From Coprousia sp963931435 (GTDB lineage Bacteria > Actinomycetota > Coriobacteriia > Coriobacteriales > Coriobacteriaceae), in contig OZ007012.1 in the NCBI GenBank assembly GCA_963931435.1, forward strand, positions 2,294,001-2,358,000: 64,000 bases of DNA. Direction: 5' to 3'. The position numbers and the translations under genes are program-made. This document shows, one piece after another, positions 6,646 through 14,962 of this stretch (position 1 is the stretch's first letter; every line of letters begins with the position of its first letter). A model generated the notes under the pieces. The model was given only the letters and a program-made list of their open reading frames with translations. It did no database searches and had not been told where the DNA came from.

Positions 6646-8808
6646 ATGAAAAAAGCCTGGTCAATTGTCAGTCTGTTAATAATAATCCTATTGGGCATCA
6701 CTTCAGTCATCTGCGTTAAGGGAGTCTTTGAAGGCCTTGCCTCCAGGCGGGTTGACGACTGGCTCTCGGATCAGCCGTCAATCTTCACCTCGCAGCTAAC
6801 GGATGAGCAGAAGGACGGTCTTGTCACCGAGCTTCGGAGCTTGGCGGGCGAAGGCTCGTTTACCGCAATAAGCGTAGACAAGGAGTCCCTGCAGTCCGGG
6901 GCAGCCCTCTACACGTTCAGCGTTTTACCGGCGTCGGTCGACGGGGAGGCCGTCATCGACCCTCTCGTCATTCTCGGCACGACACTGATAGACGACACCC
7001 TTATAAGGGAAGTGAGCTCCGGCAGCCCGGACAGCTATGCCGGGTATGGGAACGACGTCTTCTCGCGAGTGTCCGCCCTGCCCAGCATTCGCTCCGGCAT
7101 GTATCTCCGCGTCGACAGGATGGACGCCGGGAGCGACCTGGGAAGCTCCTGCGCGCTCCTCAGCCTTGAAGGCGGCGACTTTCAATCGCTGGTAGACAGG
7201 CTGTCGCTCGCTATTGGGGTAGCCCCCGAGACCCTGACCACGGAGATGTCGGGTTCGACCTCGGGGCTCGGCCTGATCTACCTGTTCTGCGCGGGGGCGT
7301 TTGCGCTCCTCTCGCTCATTCTTTGTCTGCTCATGGTAACGCACTCGCTGCTTGAGCTAAAGACGCTGGGAGTGCATCTGCTGCTCGGGTGGAGCAAGGC
7401 CGACTTCGCGAGCGAGCTGCTCTCCTCGCAAGCCCTCCAGGTCCTCGCTCTCATTCCTATCGGATTGGTTGGAGCGTTTGCCGCCTTGGACGGGTTCACG
7501 ATTAACGCCGCCTTTGTGGGACTTGCCCTTGCCTCCGTGCTGCCCGCAGTCGTCGTGGCACTTATCGCCGCGGCGGTTGCGGTCGCTCCGCTCATCTCGG
7601 CGCGACCGGTCGAGGCCATCCACGGGCGATACTCGCGGAGGGGCTTCTACGGCCTGGCCGTTGCCGTCTACCTGGTGTGCCTGGTCGCCATCTTCGCCGG
7701 CTGCCTCTACATAGACCAGCCCCTCACCATGTACGCGGACCTTGCCCGGACACGCTCGGCGTGGCAGGAGTACGAAGGGTGGTACGTGGTAAGGGACTTC
7801 AGCATCGGGAGCGCCCAGTTTACCGGCAACCCAATGGAGCTTTCGGAGGACATGTACACGTGGTACGCCGAGTATGAGCACGATGACGGCGTCTACCTTG
7901 CGAACGCTATCAACTACAAGGAGTCGACCATCAGGGCGTATGCCGGCTCCGACACGACGCTCGAGCAGCTCCGGTATCTCGCGGCGTCCCCCTCCTACCT
8001 TGAGCTGATCGGGGTGGACGTGTCGGCAGATGTCATCGAGAAGGCCGAGCAGGGGACGCGCGTCTACCTCTTGCCCGAGTCACTTAGCGCGAGCGAGGCG
8101 AACGAGGTGAGGGACTTCCTCGTTGCCGCGCGGAGGCCCTCCGACTCGAACATCGTCACCCCCTTTATGGAGAATCCTGAGTACGAGTTCATCCCCTATG
8201 ACGCCGATGCGGAGCTCTTCACGTGGAGCACGGACCCTGAAGAGCCGGTCACGTCGAGCGGGTTCGTCATTGCGATTGTGACCGCCGAGAACATGGTGCC
8301 CTTCGAGTCGGAGAGCCTCGTCGCCTCCGGCCTGGAGAACGCGTACGTGAAGCTCGACGAGCGCGCGGCATCGAGCCTGCTCGACGCCGACGGCATGGTC
8401 GGGATTGGCGGCTCGGTGGATGCCCGATTCGCCACGGTGGGGAACTACATCGACGGCCTGCGGAAGACCCTCGAGGAGCTCTTCGCGCTCTTCTCGGTAG
8501 TCCTGGTGGTCCTGGTGGTCACCGTCTCCGTCATGGTCGCATGCCTCGTCGACGTGGTCAACCGGGTGAGCGCCCGGGAGATCTCCGTGAAGTACGTCCT
8601 CGGCTTCGGGGTGTGGGACCTGTACCGCCGGGAGGTTCTGTTCGTGACCGTCACCGCCCTGCTGGGCGTTGGCGTGAGCGCCCTCTTCGGAAGCTCCGCC
8701 GGCGTGCTCGTCGGCGTTGCCCTGCTGGCCATTTCGAACCTCGTCATTGCGGTCGTGTCGCGCAAGGGGTCTGCGGCCGTCGTGCTGGAAACCGTCTCCA
8801 AGGAGTAG
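6646..8808 (+). CDS. DUF1430-type bacteriocin-associated integral membrane protein
   Basis: 720 residues with an N-terminal membrane helix (IVSLLIIILLGITSVICVKG), a long extracytoplasmic region, a central membrane cluster (LIYLFCAGAFALLSLILCLL and following) and a C-terminal cluster (LFALFSVVLVVLVVTVSVMV, AREISVKYVLGFGVWDLYRR, EVLFVTVTALLGVGVSALFG). This FtsX-like layout with the ISVKYVLGF-type motif matches the family annotated as putative bacteriocin immunity/export membrane protein. It ends two bases before the ATPase start, forming one transporter. The substrate is unknown. Start at ATG 6646; the ribosome site is poor. Confidence 0.8.
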   Translation: MKKAWSIVSLLIIILLGITSVICVKGVFEGLASRRVDDWLSDQPSIFTSQLTDEQKDGLVTELRSLAGEGSFTAISVDKESLQSGAALYTFSVLPASVDGEAVIDPLVILGTTLIDDTLIREVSSGSPDSYAGYGNDVFSRVSALPSIRSGMYLRVDRMDAGSDLGSSCALLSLEGGDFQSLVDRLSLAIGVAPETLTTEMSGSTSGLGLIYLFCAGAFALLSLILCLLMVTHSLLELKTLGVHLLLGWSKADFASELLSSQALQVLALIPIGLVGAFAALDGFTINAAFVGLALASVLPAVVVALIAAAVAVAPLISARPVEAIHGRYSRRGFYGLAVAVYLVCLVAIFAGCLYIDQPLTMYADLARTRSAWQEYEGWYVVRDFSIGSAQFTGNPMELSEDMYTWYAEYEHDDGVYLANAINYKESTIRAYAGSDTTLEQLRYLAASPSYLELIGVDVSADVIEKAEQGTRVYLLPESLSASEANEVRDFLVAARRPSDSNIVTPFMENPEYEFIPYDADAELFTWSTDPEEPVTSSGFVIAIVTAENMVPFESESLVASGLENAYVKLDERAASSLLDADGMVGIGGSVDARFATVGNYIDGLRKTLEELFALFSVVLVVLVVTVSVMVACLVDVVNRVSAREISVKYVLGFGVWDLYRREVLFVTVTALLGVGVSALFGSSAGVLVGVALLAISNLVIAVVSRKGSAAVVLETVSKE

Positions 8809-8810
8809 CG

Positions 8811-9470
8811 ATGCAGTCGTACATTCAGATCGAGTCCCTCTCGAAGTCCTACGGGAAGCATCGCGTCCTCTCAGACCTCGACCTCTCCATCGGGAGGGGC
8901 GAGTCCGTCGCAATCACGGGGCCGTCGGGGTGCGGCAAGACGACGCTGCTGAACATCCTGGGGCTGCTCGAGACGTACGACTCGGGGAGCGTCCGCCTAT
9001 CCGGAAGGAAGTACCCGGGGATAGGGACCAGGCAGGCGATGCTCCTGCGCCGCAACGAGATTAACTACCTCTTCCAGTCTTTTGCGCTCATCGACTCGAG
9101 GACGGTGCGAGACAACCTCATGCTCGCCCTGCACTACTCGAGGCTGTCCAAGAGGGAGAAGGGCGACGCCATCGAGGGGGCGCTGGAGAGGTTCTCGATC
9201 TCCGGCAAGCTCGACTCCGTCGTGAACGAGCTCTCGGGCGGCGAGAAGCAGCGCGTCGCGATTGCCCGCGCCATGCTCAAGCCTGGCAGCCTCATCCTCG
9301 CCGACGAGCCGACGGGCTCCCTGGACGCCCGCATGGCGGAGACCGTCATGGACTCGCTCGTCTCCGCCGCCCGGGAGGCGAGAAAGACGCTCGTGGTCGT
9401 GACGCACGACATGTCGATGGCGGCGAAGTGCGACCGCACGCTCAGCATGAGCGGTGGGAAGCTGGTCTGA
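8811..9470 (+). CDS. ABC transporter ATPase, lactococcin-972 export type
   Basis: 219 residues from ATG 8811 with AAGGAG five bases upstream. Walker A GPSGCGKTT, Q-loop NYLFQSFALI, signature NELSGGEKQRVAIARAM, Walker B LILADEPTGSLD and the H-loop VVVTHD are all present. The LolD/MacB-like layout together with the preceding DUF1430 protein matches the putative bacteriocin export ABC group. Both genes are probably one transcript. An IS110 element begins about 140 bases downstream. Confidence 0.9.
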   Translation: MQSYIQIESLSKSYGKHRVLSDLDLSIGRGESVAITGPSGCGKTTLLNILGLLETYDSGSVRLSGRKYPGIGTRQAMLLRRNEINYLFQSFALIDSRTVRDNLMLALHYSRLSKREKGDAIEGALERFSISGKLDSVVNELSGGEKQRVAIARAMLKPGSLILADEPTGSLDARMAETVMDSLVSAAREARKTLVVVTHDMSMAAKCDRTLSMSGGKLV

Positions 9471-9556
9471 GCTGGCCTTCCGACGGGTGACCCCGGCGAC
9501 GGGGCCGCGAGAGCGCTCCCCCTGCGCCGACGTCCGAAGAAACCTCCCGACGAAAG

Positions 9557-9607
9557 TTGACGCCATATACCTTGCGTCGTATAGTGTGTATCACACAGTA
9601 TACGACG
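9557..9607 (+). promoter_or_regulatory. Promoter with palindromic operator, stranded from padR by an IS110 insertion
   Basis: TTGACG (9557-9562), 17 bases, TATAGT (9580-9585). A near-perfect inverted repeat (cgtcgtatagtgtg / cacac-agtatacgacg, 9575-9607) covers the -10 element, as expected for an autoregulated PadR-type operator. Removing the IS places this promoter directly upstream of a GAGAGGAGGAGG ribosome site and the padR ATG. Confidence 0.7.
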
Positions 9608-9695
9608 AGAGACCTGCTATTAGGAGTCAAGGGTAATTCCGGAGACTTTTGATAGGAACCTTGAAAACCGGATATGGGATAAAGGGCGCGAACGG

Positions 9696-10916
9696 TCACC
9701 TCTTCTGCGAGAGGTGACCGGGGAGATGCCCGGCCGGCGGGTCGGGCGACCAGTCCCTGTCCTCCTTCATGAGGGCGAGGCAGACGGCGGCGAGCTTGCG
9801 GGCGACCGTCGTGAGGGCCACGTAGTGGTGCTTGCCCTGCGAGATCTTGCGCGCGTAGCACTCCCCGAAGTACGGGTCGAACCTCCTTGCCCGGTCGGCG
9901 CCCTGCATGAGCGCCCACCTGAGGTACGACGAGCCGCGCTTGGAGAGGTGCCCGGGGCTGTCGAGGCTCTCTCCCGAGACGCGCCTGGTCGCGTCCATGC
10001 CCGCGTACGCGACGAGCTTGGAGGGCGTCTCGAAGCGCGCGGCGTCGCCGACCTCGCCGGCGATGAGCGCCGCGAGCGCGGGCCCGACTCCCGGTATGCT
10101 CGTCAGGTGCCTGCCGGCGGTCTCGGACAGCGCGCGGGCGATCTCCGCCTCCAGCTCCGAGATCTGCCCGCGGGTGAACTCCATGCGCTCGACGAGCACC
10201 CTGAGCTCGAAGGCGAGCGCCCGGGAGCCGAAGGACACGCCGACCGAGGAGCGGGCGGCCTCGACGACCTCGTCGGCCCTCTCGCGCCCGAGCCTGCCGC
10301 GGCTGGCCTCGGCGAGCAGCCCGGCGAGCGCCTCGGGGTCCGCCGCCAGCACGTCGGCGGGCGTGGCGCACTCCTTGAGCAGCGCCGACGACGTCGGGCC
10401 GAACTTGTCCGCGAAGAGCCGCTCGTACTCCGGGAACACCCGGTCGAGGATCGCCGTCGCCCGGTTCTTGAGGGCGGTGAGCTCCTGCACGAGCTCGAAG
10501 CGGTATCGGGCGAGCTGCCTGAGCTCCTCGGTCGCCTCGTCCCCGAGCGCCGAGGGCTCGAAGCGCTTGCAACGCAGGAGGTCCGCGATGAGCAGGGCGT
10601 CGATGCCGTCGGTCTTCGCCGGCCGCACGGTGTCGACCCTGCGCCACGCGTCGGTCTGGATGGGGTTGATGACGGCGACCTCGAAGCCGTTGGCGGCGAG
10701 GAAGTCGAAGAGCGCCACCCAGTAGTGCCCCGTGGCCTCCATGCCGACCAGCGACCCCTCGGCAGAGACGCCCCGTCTGGCGAGGCGCTCGAGCAGACGC
10801 TCGAACCCCTTCTGCGTGTTTCTGAACTCGAACGGCTCGACGGCGACCTCCCCGCCGTCGCCCATCGCGGCCGCCACGTGCGACCTCTTCGCGACGTCGA
10901 TCCCGATGTAGAGCAT
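9696..10916 (-). CDS. IS110-family DEDD transposase (copy A)
   Basis: 406 residues, identical in the protein sequence to copy B. The RuvC-like N-terminal domain shows MLYIGIDVAKRSHVAAAMGD (Asp6), GMEATGHYWVALFDFLAANG (Glu about 61) and KTDGIDALLIADLL (paired Asp). The C-terminal Transposase_20 domain shows HLTSIPGVGPALAALIAGEV and LSKRGSSYLRWALMQGADRA with the conserved serine. The family recombines without terminal repeats, guided by a bridge RNA encoded in the element. Confidence 0.95.
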   Translation of the reverse strand: MLYIGIDVAKRSHVAAAMGDGGEVAVEPFEFRNTQKGFERLLERLARRGVSAEGSLVGMEATGHYWVALFDFLAANGFEVAVINPIQTDAWRRVDTVRPAKTDGIDALLIADLLRCKRFEPSALGDEATEELRQLARYRFELVQELTALKNRATAILDRVFPEYERLFADKFGPTSSALLKECATPADVLAADPEALAGLLAEASRGRLGRERADEVVEAARSSVGVSFGSRALAFELRVLVERMEFTRGQISELEAEIARALSETAGRHLTSIPGVGPALAALIAGEVGDAARFETPSKLVAYAGMDATRRVSGESLDSPGHLSKRGSSYLRWALMQGADRARRFDPYFGECYARKISQGKHHYVALTTVARKLAAVCLALMKEDRDWSPDPPAGHLPGHLSQKR

Positions 10917-11033
10917 CTTTCCCCTCCGTCCTCTCGGCGGGACGAAGGTTTTCCTTCGGAATCCGCGGGCGCAACCTCCTGGGAGATCCGGCGCCGAACG
11001 CCATTCTGCCTAATCCGCGTCCACCCGCGGGCC

Positions 11034-11088
11034 GGAGGCGCGATTCTCTCGACAGGGGCCGTACCCCAAGGAGGAGCGCGCGCCCTCC
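11034..11088 (-). ncRNA. Putative bridge-RNA target-binding loop (copy A)
   Basis: Mirror of the structure at 50259-50313: an outer GC stem, an internal loop with strands CTCCTCCT (complement of 11069-11076) and CGAGAG (complement of 11046-11051), and an inner GGGG/CCCC hairpin. The strands match both halves of the copy A target (CTCCTC-CT-CTCG on the transposase strand) perfectly. Confidence 0.6.
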
Positions 11089-11187
11089 GCCCCGTTCGCG
11101 CCCTTTATCCCATATTCGCGTCTACGGGTAAAGAAGCGCGGCCACTGCGCGAGAAGTGGCAACTTCAATATAGGAGGAGGTGTGCGG

Positions 11188-11508
11188 ATGGAGGCCCAGA
11201 TGAAGCGCGGCTTCCTGGAGGCCTGCGTGCTCGCGGCCGTCTCCGGCGATGAGTCCTATGGCTACCGGATCGTGAAGGACGTGCCGGAGAGCATGGGGCT
11301 CACGGAGTCCACGCTCTACCCGCTGCTCAAGCGCCTGGAGAGGGCCGGGTGCATCACGGCGCGCTCCGCCGAGCACAACGGGCGGCTGCGCCGCTACTAC
11401 CGCATCACGGACGCCGGACGGGCGCGCATCGAGGAGTTTCTGGCCGAGTGGCCGTCCGTGCAGGAGATCTACCGCTACGTGGAGGGGGCGCACCATGACG
11501 CGCGATGA
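11188..11508 (+). CDS. PadR-family transcriptional regulator
   Basis: 106 residues: MEAQMKRGFLEACVLAAVSG, DESYGYRIVKDVPESMGLTE, STLYPLLKRLERAGCI, then LRRYYRITDAGRARIEEFL. This is the PadR winged helix with the conserved YGY and TLYPLLKRLE motifs. ATG 11188 is chosen because GGAGGAGG lies seven bases upstream; that site coincides with the IS110 target/end. Its gene overlaps the DUF1700 gene by 14 bases, a common pairing in which PadR represses the operon. Its own promoter and operator now lie on the far side of the IS element. Confidence 0.9.
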   Translation: MEAQMKRGFLEACVLAAVSGDESYGYRIVKDVPESMGLTESTLYPLLKRLERAGCITARSAEHNGRLRRYYRITDAGRARIEEFLAEWPSVQEIYRYVEGAHHDAR

Positions 11509-12124
11509 GTTTCTGGGCCGGCTGGGCGAGCTTCTGGCCTGCCTGCCGGCCGAGCAGGTCGAGGAGACCAGGCAGTTCTACGCGGAGGCCATCGCCGACC
11601 GCATGGAGGACGGCATGAGCGAGGAGGAGGCCGTGGCAGCCATGGGCGCGCCCGGCGAGGTGGCCGAGGCCACGCTCGACGACCTGCCCGCCGTGCCGCG
11701 CGCGATCGCCAGGACGCGCCGGCGCAGCACCGCGCTTTTGTGGACGCTCACCGTCGTGGGGTCGCCCGTGTGGGTGCCGCTGCTGATCGCCTTCGTCGCC
11801 GTGGCGCTCAGCGTCTACGTCTGCATCTGGGTGCTGGCCCTGTGCGTGTGGCTCGTCGCGGCCGCGCTCGGCGGCATGGGCGTGGCGGAGCTCCTGTTCG
11901 CCGCGGGCGGCGTCGCCATCGGGCACGTCCCCTACGTCCTCGCCTCGGCGGGCGTGGGGCTCGGCCTCATCGGCGTGGCGCTCCTCGCGGGGGCGGGCGC
12001 CTGGGCGGCCTCCAAGCAGATCGCGCGCCTCTCGGCGCTCTGGGCGAGAAAGGCCGTCTCGCCCTTCTGGAAGGACCGGGGCGATCAGGGCGACGAGGGC
12101 GCGGCGGCGCACCTCGCGGCCTAG
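11495..12124 (+). CDS. DUF1700 membrane protein
   Basis: 209 residues. The N-terminal MTRDEFLGRLGELLACLPAE, QVEETRQFYAEAIADRMEDG, MSEEEAVAAMGAPGEVAEAT is the hallmark of DUF1700 (HAAS-like) proteins paired with PadR. Three to four membrane helices follow (LLWTLTVVGSPVWVPLLIAF, VCIWVLALCVWLVAAALGGM and others). It overlaps the padR stop and is followed 15 bases later by the next operon gene. Function unknown; paired families are linked to envelope stress or antimicrobial sensing. Confidence 0.85.
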   Translation: MTRDEFLGRLGELLACLPAEQVEETRQFYAEAIADRMEDGMSEEEAVAAMGAPGEVAEATLDDLPAVPRAIARTRRRSTALLWTLTVVGSPVWVPLLIAFVAVALSVYVCIWVLALCVWLVAAALGGMGVAELLFAAGGVAIGHVPYVLASAGVGLGLIGVALLAGAGAWAASKQIARLSALWARKAVSPFWKDRGDQGDEGAAAHLAA

Positions 12125-12139
12125 AAAGGAGCGCGCATC

Positions 12140-12484
12140 ATGACCAGCGCGAAGAGAATCTACCTCGCCGTGGCGGGCGGGCTCGTGGCCCTGGGCATCG
12201 TCCTGGCGGGCATCGGCTTCATCGCCTCCGGGTTCGACCCCGCGGTGTTCAACACCCAGATCGACCTGCGCGACGACGGGGCGGTCACCCTCGGCGGCGT
12301 CGAGGTGGACGACCCGACGGGGCTGCCTCTCATCGAGCAGCTCAGCCAGATAGGCGAGGTCGATGTCTCCGGCCTCGTCGAGCCCCTCGTCGCACCCGAG
12401 GCCCCGTGGCGCCCGCGAACCCGCAGGCATCCGACGCGTCCTAACCGCGCATCGCCCGGGTGCTCCGCCCGCCGTGCCGCGTGA
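12140..12484 (+). CDS. Membrane-anchored protein of the padR operon, probably frameshifted near its end
   Basis: ATG 12140 follows AAAGGAG. One N-terminal helix (IYLAVAGGLVALGIVLAGIG) precedes DLRDDGAVTLGGVEVDDPTG. The position after padR-DUF1700 suggests the DUF4097-type partner, but the beta-domain is missing, so the identity is uncertain. After EPLVAPEAP the annotated frame turns into basic, low-quality sequence to 12484. One extra C in the CCCC run near 12403 would instead give VAPANPQASDAS and a stop at 12444. I suspect a one-base deletion or sequencing error. Confidence 0.6.
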   Translation: MTSAKRIYLAVAGGLVALGIVLAGIGFIASGFDPAVFNTQIDLRDDGAVTLGGVEVDDPTGLPLIEQLSQIGEVDVSGLVEPLVAPEAPWRPRTRRHPTRPNRASPGCSARRAA

Positions 12485-12598
12485 AGCGGAGCACCCGAAC
12501 TCCCATCAAACAACCCGAATCGACACCGACCTGCTCCCCGCTCCGCGCGGGAGCTCCCTGACGCATACCCAAACGCCATCGCACGAGAAAGGAACGCC

Positions 12599-13321
12599 AT
12601 GGTCGCAGCCACGCCCCTTCGCCTCCGCGGGATCACGAAGGCGTACCGCGGAAGGACCGTCCTCGGCCCCATCGACCTCGACCTCGAGGCGGGGCGCGTC
12701 TACGGGCTCATCGGCGAGAACGGCGCCGGGAAGTCCACGCTCATCCGCATCGTCACGGGCATCACCCGTCCCAGTTCGGGTTCGATCGAGCTCTTTGGCG
12801 CATCCGACGCCCACGGCCTTGCCACCGCCCGGAGGCGCATGGGCTACCTGCCCGACGCGAGCTCCGCCTACCCGGACCTCTCCGCGCGGGCAAACCTTGA
12901 GGTCCGCTGCCTTGAGTGGGGCGTTCCCGCATCCGGGATAGACGGGCTGCTCGAGACGGTCGGGCTCGGGCGCGCCGGCAAAAAGCGGGTCCGCGCGTTC
13001 TCGATGGGCATGCGCCGCCGCCTCGACCTCGCCGTCGCGCTGCTGGGCGACCCCGAGCTCGTCGTTATGGACGAACCGGTGAACGGCCTCGACCCGACCG
13101 GGATCATCGAGGTGCGCGAGCTCATCCGCCGCGTGAACCGGGAGCGGGGGACGACGCTTCTCGTCTCGAGCCACATCCTGCCCGAGCTCGCCGAGGTGGC
13201 GACCGATTACGTCGTGGTGTCCCAGGGGCGCCTCGCGGGAACGGTCCCGGCGCGCGACGCGGCGGGTGCCGGCTCGCTCGAAGCGCTCTATGGGCAGCTC
13301 GTAGGCAGGGGCACCCGATGA
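12599..13321 (+). CDS. ABC transporter ATP-binding protein
   Basis: 240 residues; AAAGGAA lies six bases before ATG 12599. Walker A GENGAGKST, Q-loop YLPDASSAYPDL, signature AFSMGMRRRLDLAVALL, Walker B LVVMDEPVNGLD and the switch His in LLVSSHILPEL are visible. It is the CcmA/NatA type that pairs with separate permeases. The stop overlaps the permease start as ATGA. Substrate unknown; it could protect against an antimicrobial peptide, in keeping with the padR neighbourhood. Confidence 0.9.
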   Translation: MVAATPLRLRGITKAYRGRTVLGPIDLDLEAGRVYGLIGENGAGKSTLIRIVTGITRPSSGSIELFGASDAHGLATARRRMGYLPDASSAYPDLSARANLEVRCLEWGVPASGIDGLLETVGLGRAGKKRVRAFSMGMRRRLDLAVALLGDPELVVMDEPVNGLDPTGIIEVRELIRRVNRERGTTLLVSSHILPELAEVATDYVVVSQGRLAGTVPARDAAGAGSLEALYGQLVGRGTR

Positions 13322-14157
13322 GCGCCCTCACGCGGGCGGCCCGCGTCGAGGCGCGCAAGCTCCGCTTTTCGCGGGCGCTCCCCGCGCTCGCCGCCTGCGC
13401 CGCGCTGCTTGCCGCCCTGACCATGTCCTCCCCCGCCGCGTTCCCGGGCGGCCCGCTCCTCATGACGGCAGGGCCCGACCCTTCGCGGATCGGCGGGGCG
13501 ATCGGCTTCATCGGCAACGTCATCGACCCCGCGGCGCCCGGCCTCTCGGCGGTGCGCACGTCGTTCGTCTACACCGCGCTATGGATCCCCGTGGCGATCG
13601 CCTTCGGGCTCGCGGCGTTCTCCGCGGACTTCGCGTGCGGCGCCGCGCGCGTCTCGCGGGCGCGGGGCGCCTCGCTCGCGGAGGCGGGAGCCGCGCGCAT
13701 CCTCGTCGCGTGCTGCGCGATGGCGGCGCTCTACGCCGCGTCGTGCGGGGCGGCGCTCGCCTTCAAGGCCGCCCAGTACGGCGTCGCCATCGGTTCCGTC
13801 GAGCTTTCGGCCTTCACCGGGGCAGCTGCCGTCAACGCGCTCGGCCTCTGCGCGCTCGCCTCGTGGTCCGCCGCGCTTTACGCCATGTCCCGCGGTTCGT
13901 TTATCACCGTCGTGGCGCAGCTCGCCCTCGCCGCGCTCGTCCTGCTCGGCTACCCGAGCTCCTACGGGGCGGCGTCGGCGGCGGGGGCGGCGGCACCGAT
14001 CCTCCCCTGGGCGCTCCACCCCGTCTTCTATCTGCTGAACGCCTCGGCGCTCTGCCTCGACGCCGCGCAGGCGGCGCTCGCCCTCGCCGCCTGTGCCGGA
14101 ATGCTCGCCGGGGGCGTCGCGGCGGCCTCGGCCGCCTCTTCCCTCAAGGAGGTCTGA
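13318..14157 (+). CDS. ABC transporter permease
   Basis: 279 residues with about six hydrophobic segments (ALPALAACAALLAALTMSSP, TALWIPVAIAFGLAAFSADF, ILVACCAMAALYAASCGAAL and others) and an ABC-2 type layout with a large first outside loop. The ATG overlaps the ATPase stop. It is the first of two membrane partners of this transporter. Confidence 0.8.
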   Translation: MSALTRAARVEARKLRFSRALPALAACAALLAALTMSSPAAFPGGPLLMTAGPDPSRIGGAIGFIGNVIDPAAPGLSAVRTSFVYTALWIPVAIAFGLAAFSADFACGAARVSRARGASLAEAGAARILVACCAMAALYAASCGAALAFKAAQYGVAIGSVELSAFTGAAAVNALGLCALASWSAALYAMSRGSFITVVAQLALAALVLLGYPSSYGAASAAGAAAPILPWALHPVFYLLNASALCLDAAQAALALAACAGMLAGGVAAASAASSLKEV

Positions 14158-14158
14158 C

Positions 14159-14962
14159 ATGGCACGATCGAAACCCCTGGTCGCCCAGGCGCGTGTGGCG
14201 CTCGCGAGCGGGGCCCCGCTCGCCGTCATCGCCTGGGTCTCCGCCGCGGCGGCGCTCTACCTGCTCGCCGGCGCGGGCGCCTGGGCCGCGGGCTTCACCG
14301 CATCCGGCGAGGTCTTCGGCTTCTTGCCCGACCCCGCCTACGCCGCGGGGGTATCCGGTTGCGGCGCTGCGGAGGCGGTTGCCGCCGCTGCGCTCGCGCA
14401 CGCGGCCGTGCTCCCCGTCGCGGCGGTCGCGGTCGCCTATCTCGTGCTGCGCGAGGGGTTCTCGAGCGGCGCCGCAGCCGTATCGTTCGCCCGTGGGGCG
14501 CGGCGCGGGGCATGGCTCGCCCGCAGCGCCGCCATCGTCTCCGCCGGCGTCGCCGTGCCCTTCGCCGCCATGAGCCTTGTCGCCGCGTGCGCGCTCGGGG
14601 CGGCGTCCGGCGCGGCGCCGGCGGCCGTCGCGGAGGAGCTCCTCCCGCGCCTCGCGGTCCCGGCGCTCGTCGCGGCGAGCCTCGCGTGCCTCTCCGTGGC
14701 GGCGTTCGTCCTGCTCGGCGTCGGGCCCGTCGCCGCGACGGCGGTGATCGTCCTCGCGGTAGCCGGCCTCATCGCCCAGATGTCGGGGGCGCCCGTCCCT
14801 ACGCACATGGGCGCGCTGGCGGTCGCCTGCGGCATAGGGACCGCTTCGCAGCTTCCCGCGCAGGCGCTCCTCGCGGCGGTCGCCGCGGTGGCCGAGTTCG
14901 CGGTCGCCTGCTGCGCCCTTTGCGGGATGGCAACGCGGCGCCCCTCGAGCACGGGAAGGTGA
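14159..14962 (+). CDS. ABC transporter-associated membrane protein
   Basis: 267 residues, very alanine-rich, with six or more membrane helices (PLAVIAWVSAAAALYLLAGA, AALAHAAVLPVAAVAVAYLV, PALVAASLACLSVAAFVLLG). The start is one base after the permease stop with AAGGAGG upstream, so it is co-translated and probably the second permease subunit. No family motif was recognised. Confidence 0.75.
   Translation: MARSKPLVAQARVALASGAPLAVIAWVSAAAALYLLAGAGAWAAGFTASGEVFGFLPDPAYAAGVSGCGAAEAVAAAALAHAAVLPVAAVAVAYLVLREGFSSGAAAVSFARGARRGAWLARSAAIVSAGVAVPFAAMSLVAACALGAASGAAPAAVAEELLPRLAVPALVAASLACLSVAAFVLLGVGPVAATAVIVLAVAGLIAQMSGAPVPTHMGALAVACGIGTASQLPAQALLAAVAAVAEFAVACCALCGMATRRPSSTGR

Larger units (their letters stand above)
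9610..11173 (-). mobile_element. IS110-family element, copy A
   Basis: The sequence shared with copy B in inverse orientation runs from about 9607 to 11180. Placing the CT core dinucleotide (AG on this strand) at 9610-9611 and 11172-11173 gives a 1,562-bp element. It has one 406-residue transposase gene, an unusually long 5' non-coding end (10917-11171) and a short 3' end. A 24-bp subterminal inverted repeat (atatgggataaagggcgcga + acgg) is present at both ends, adjacent to the CDS stop on one side. No target duplication is seen apart from the core. It sits between the padR promoter and the padR start. Confidence 0.9.

Noticed and set aside
9714..11252. 512-codon plus-strand frame opposite the IS110 transposase (and its counterpart at 49810-51633)
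   Set aside because: Antisense shadow of the DEDD transposase caused by high GC; the product is low-complexity and has no motif.
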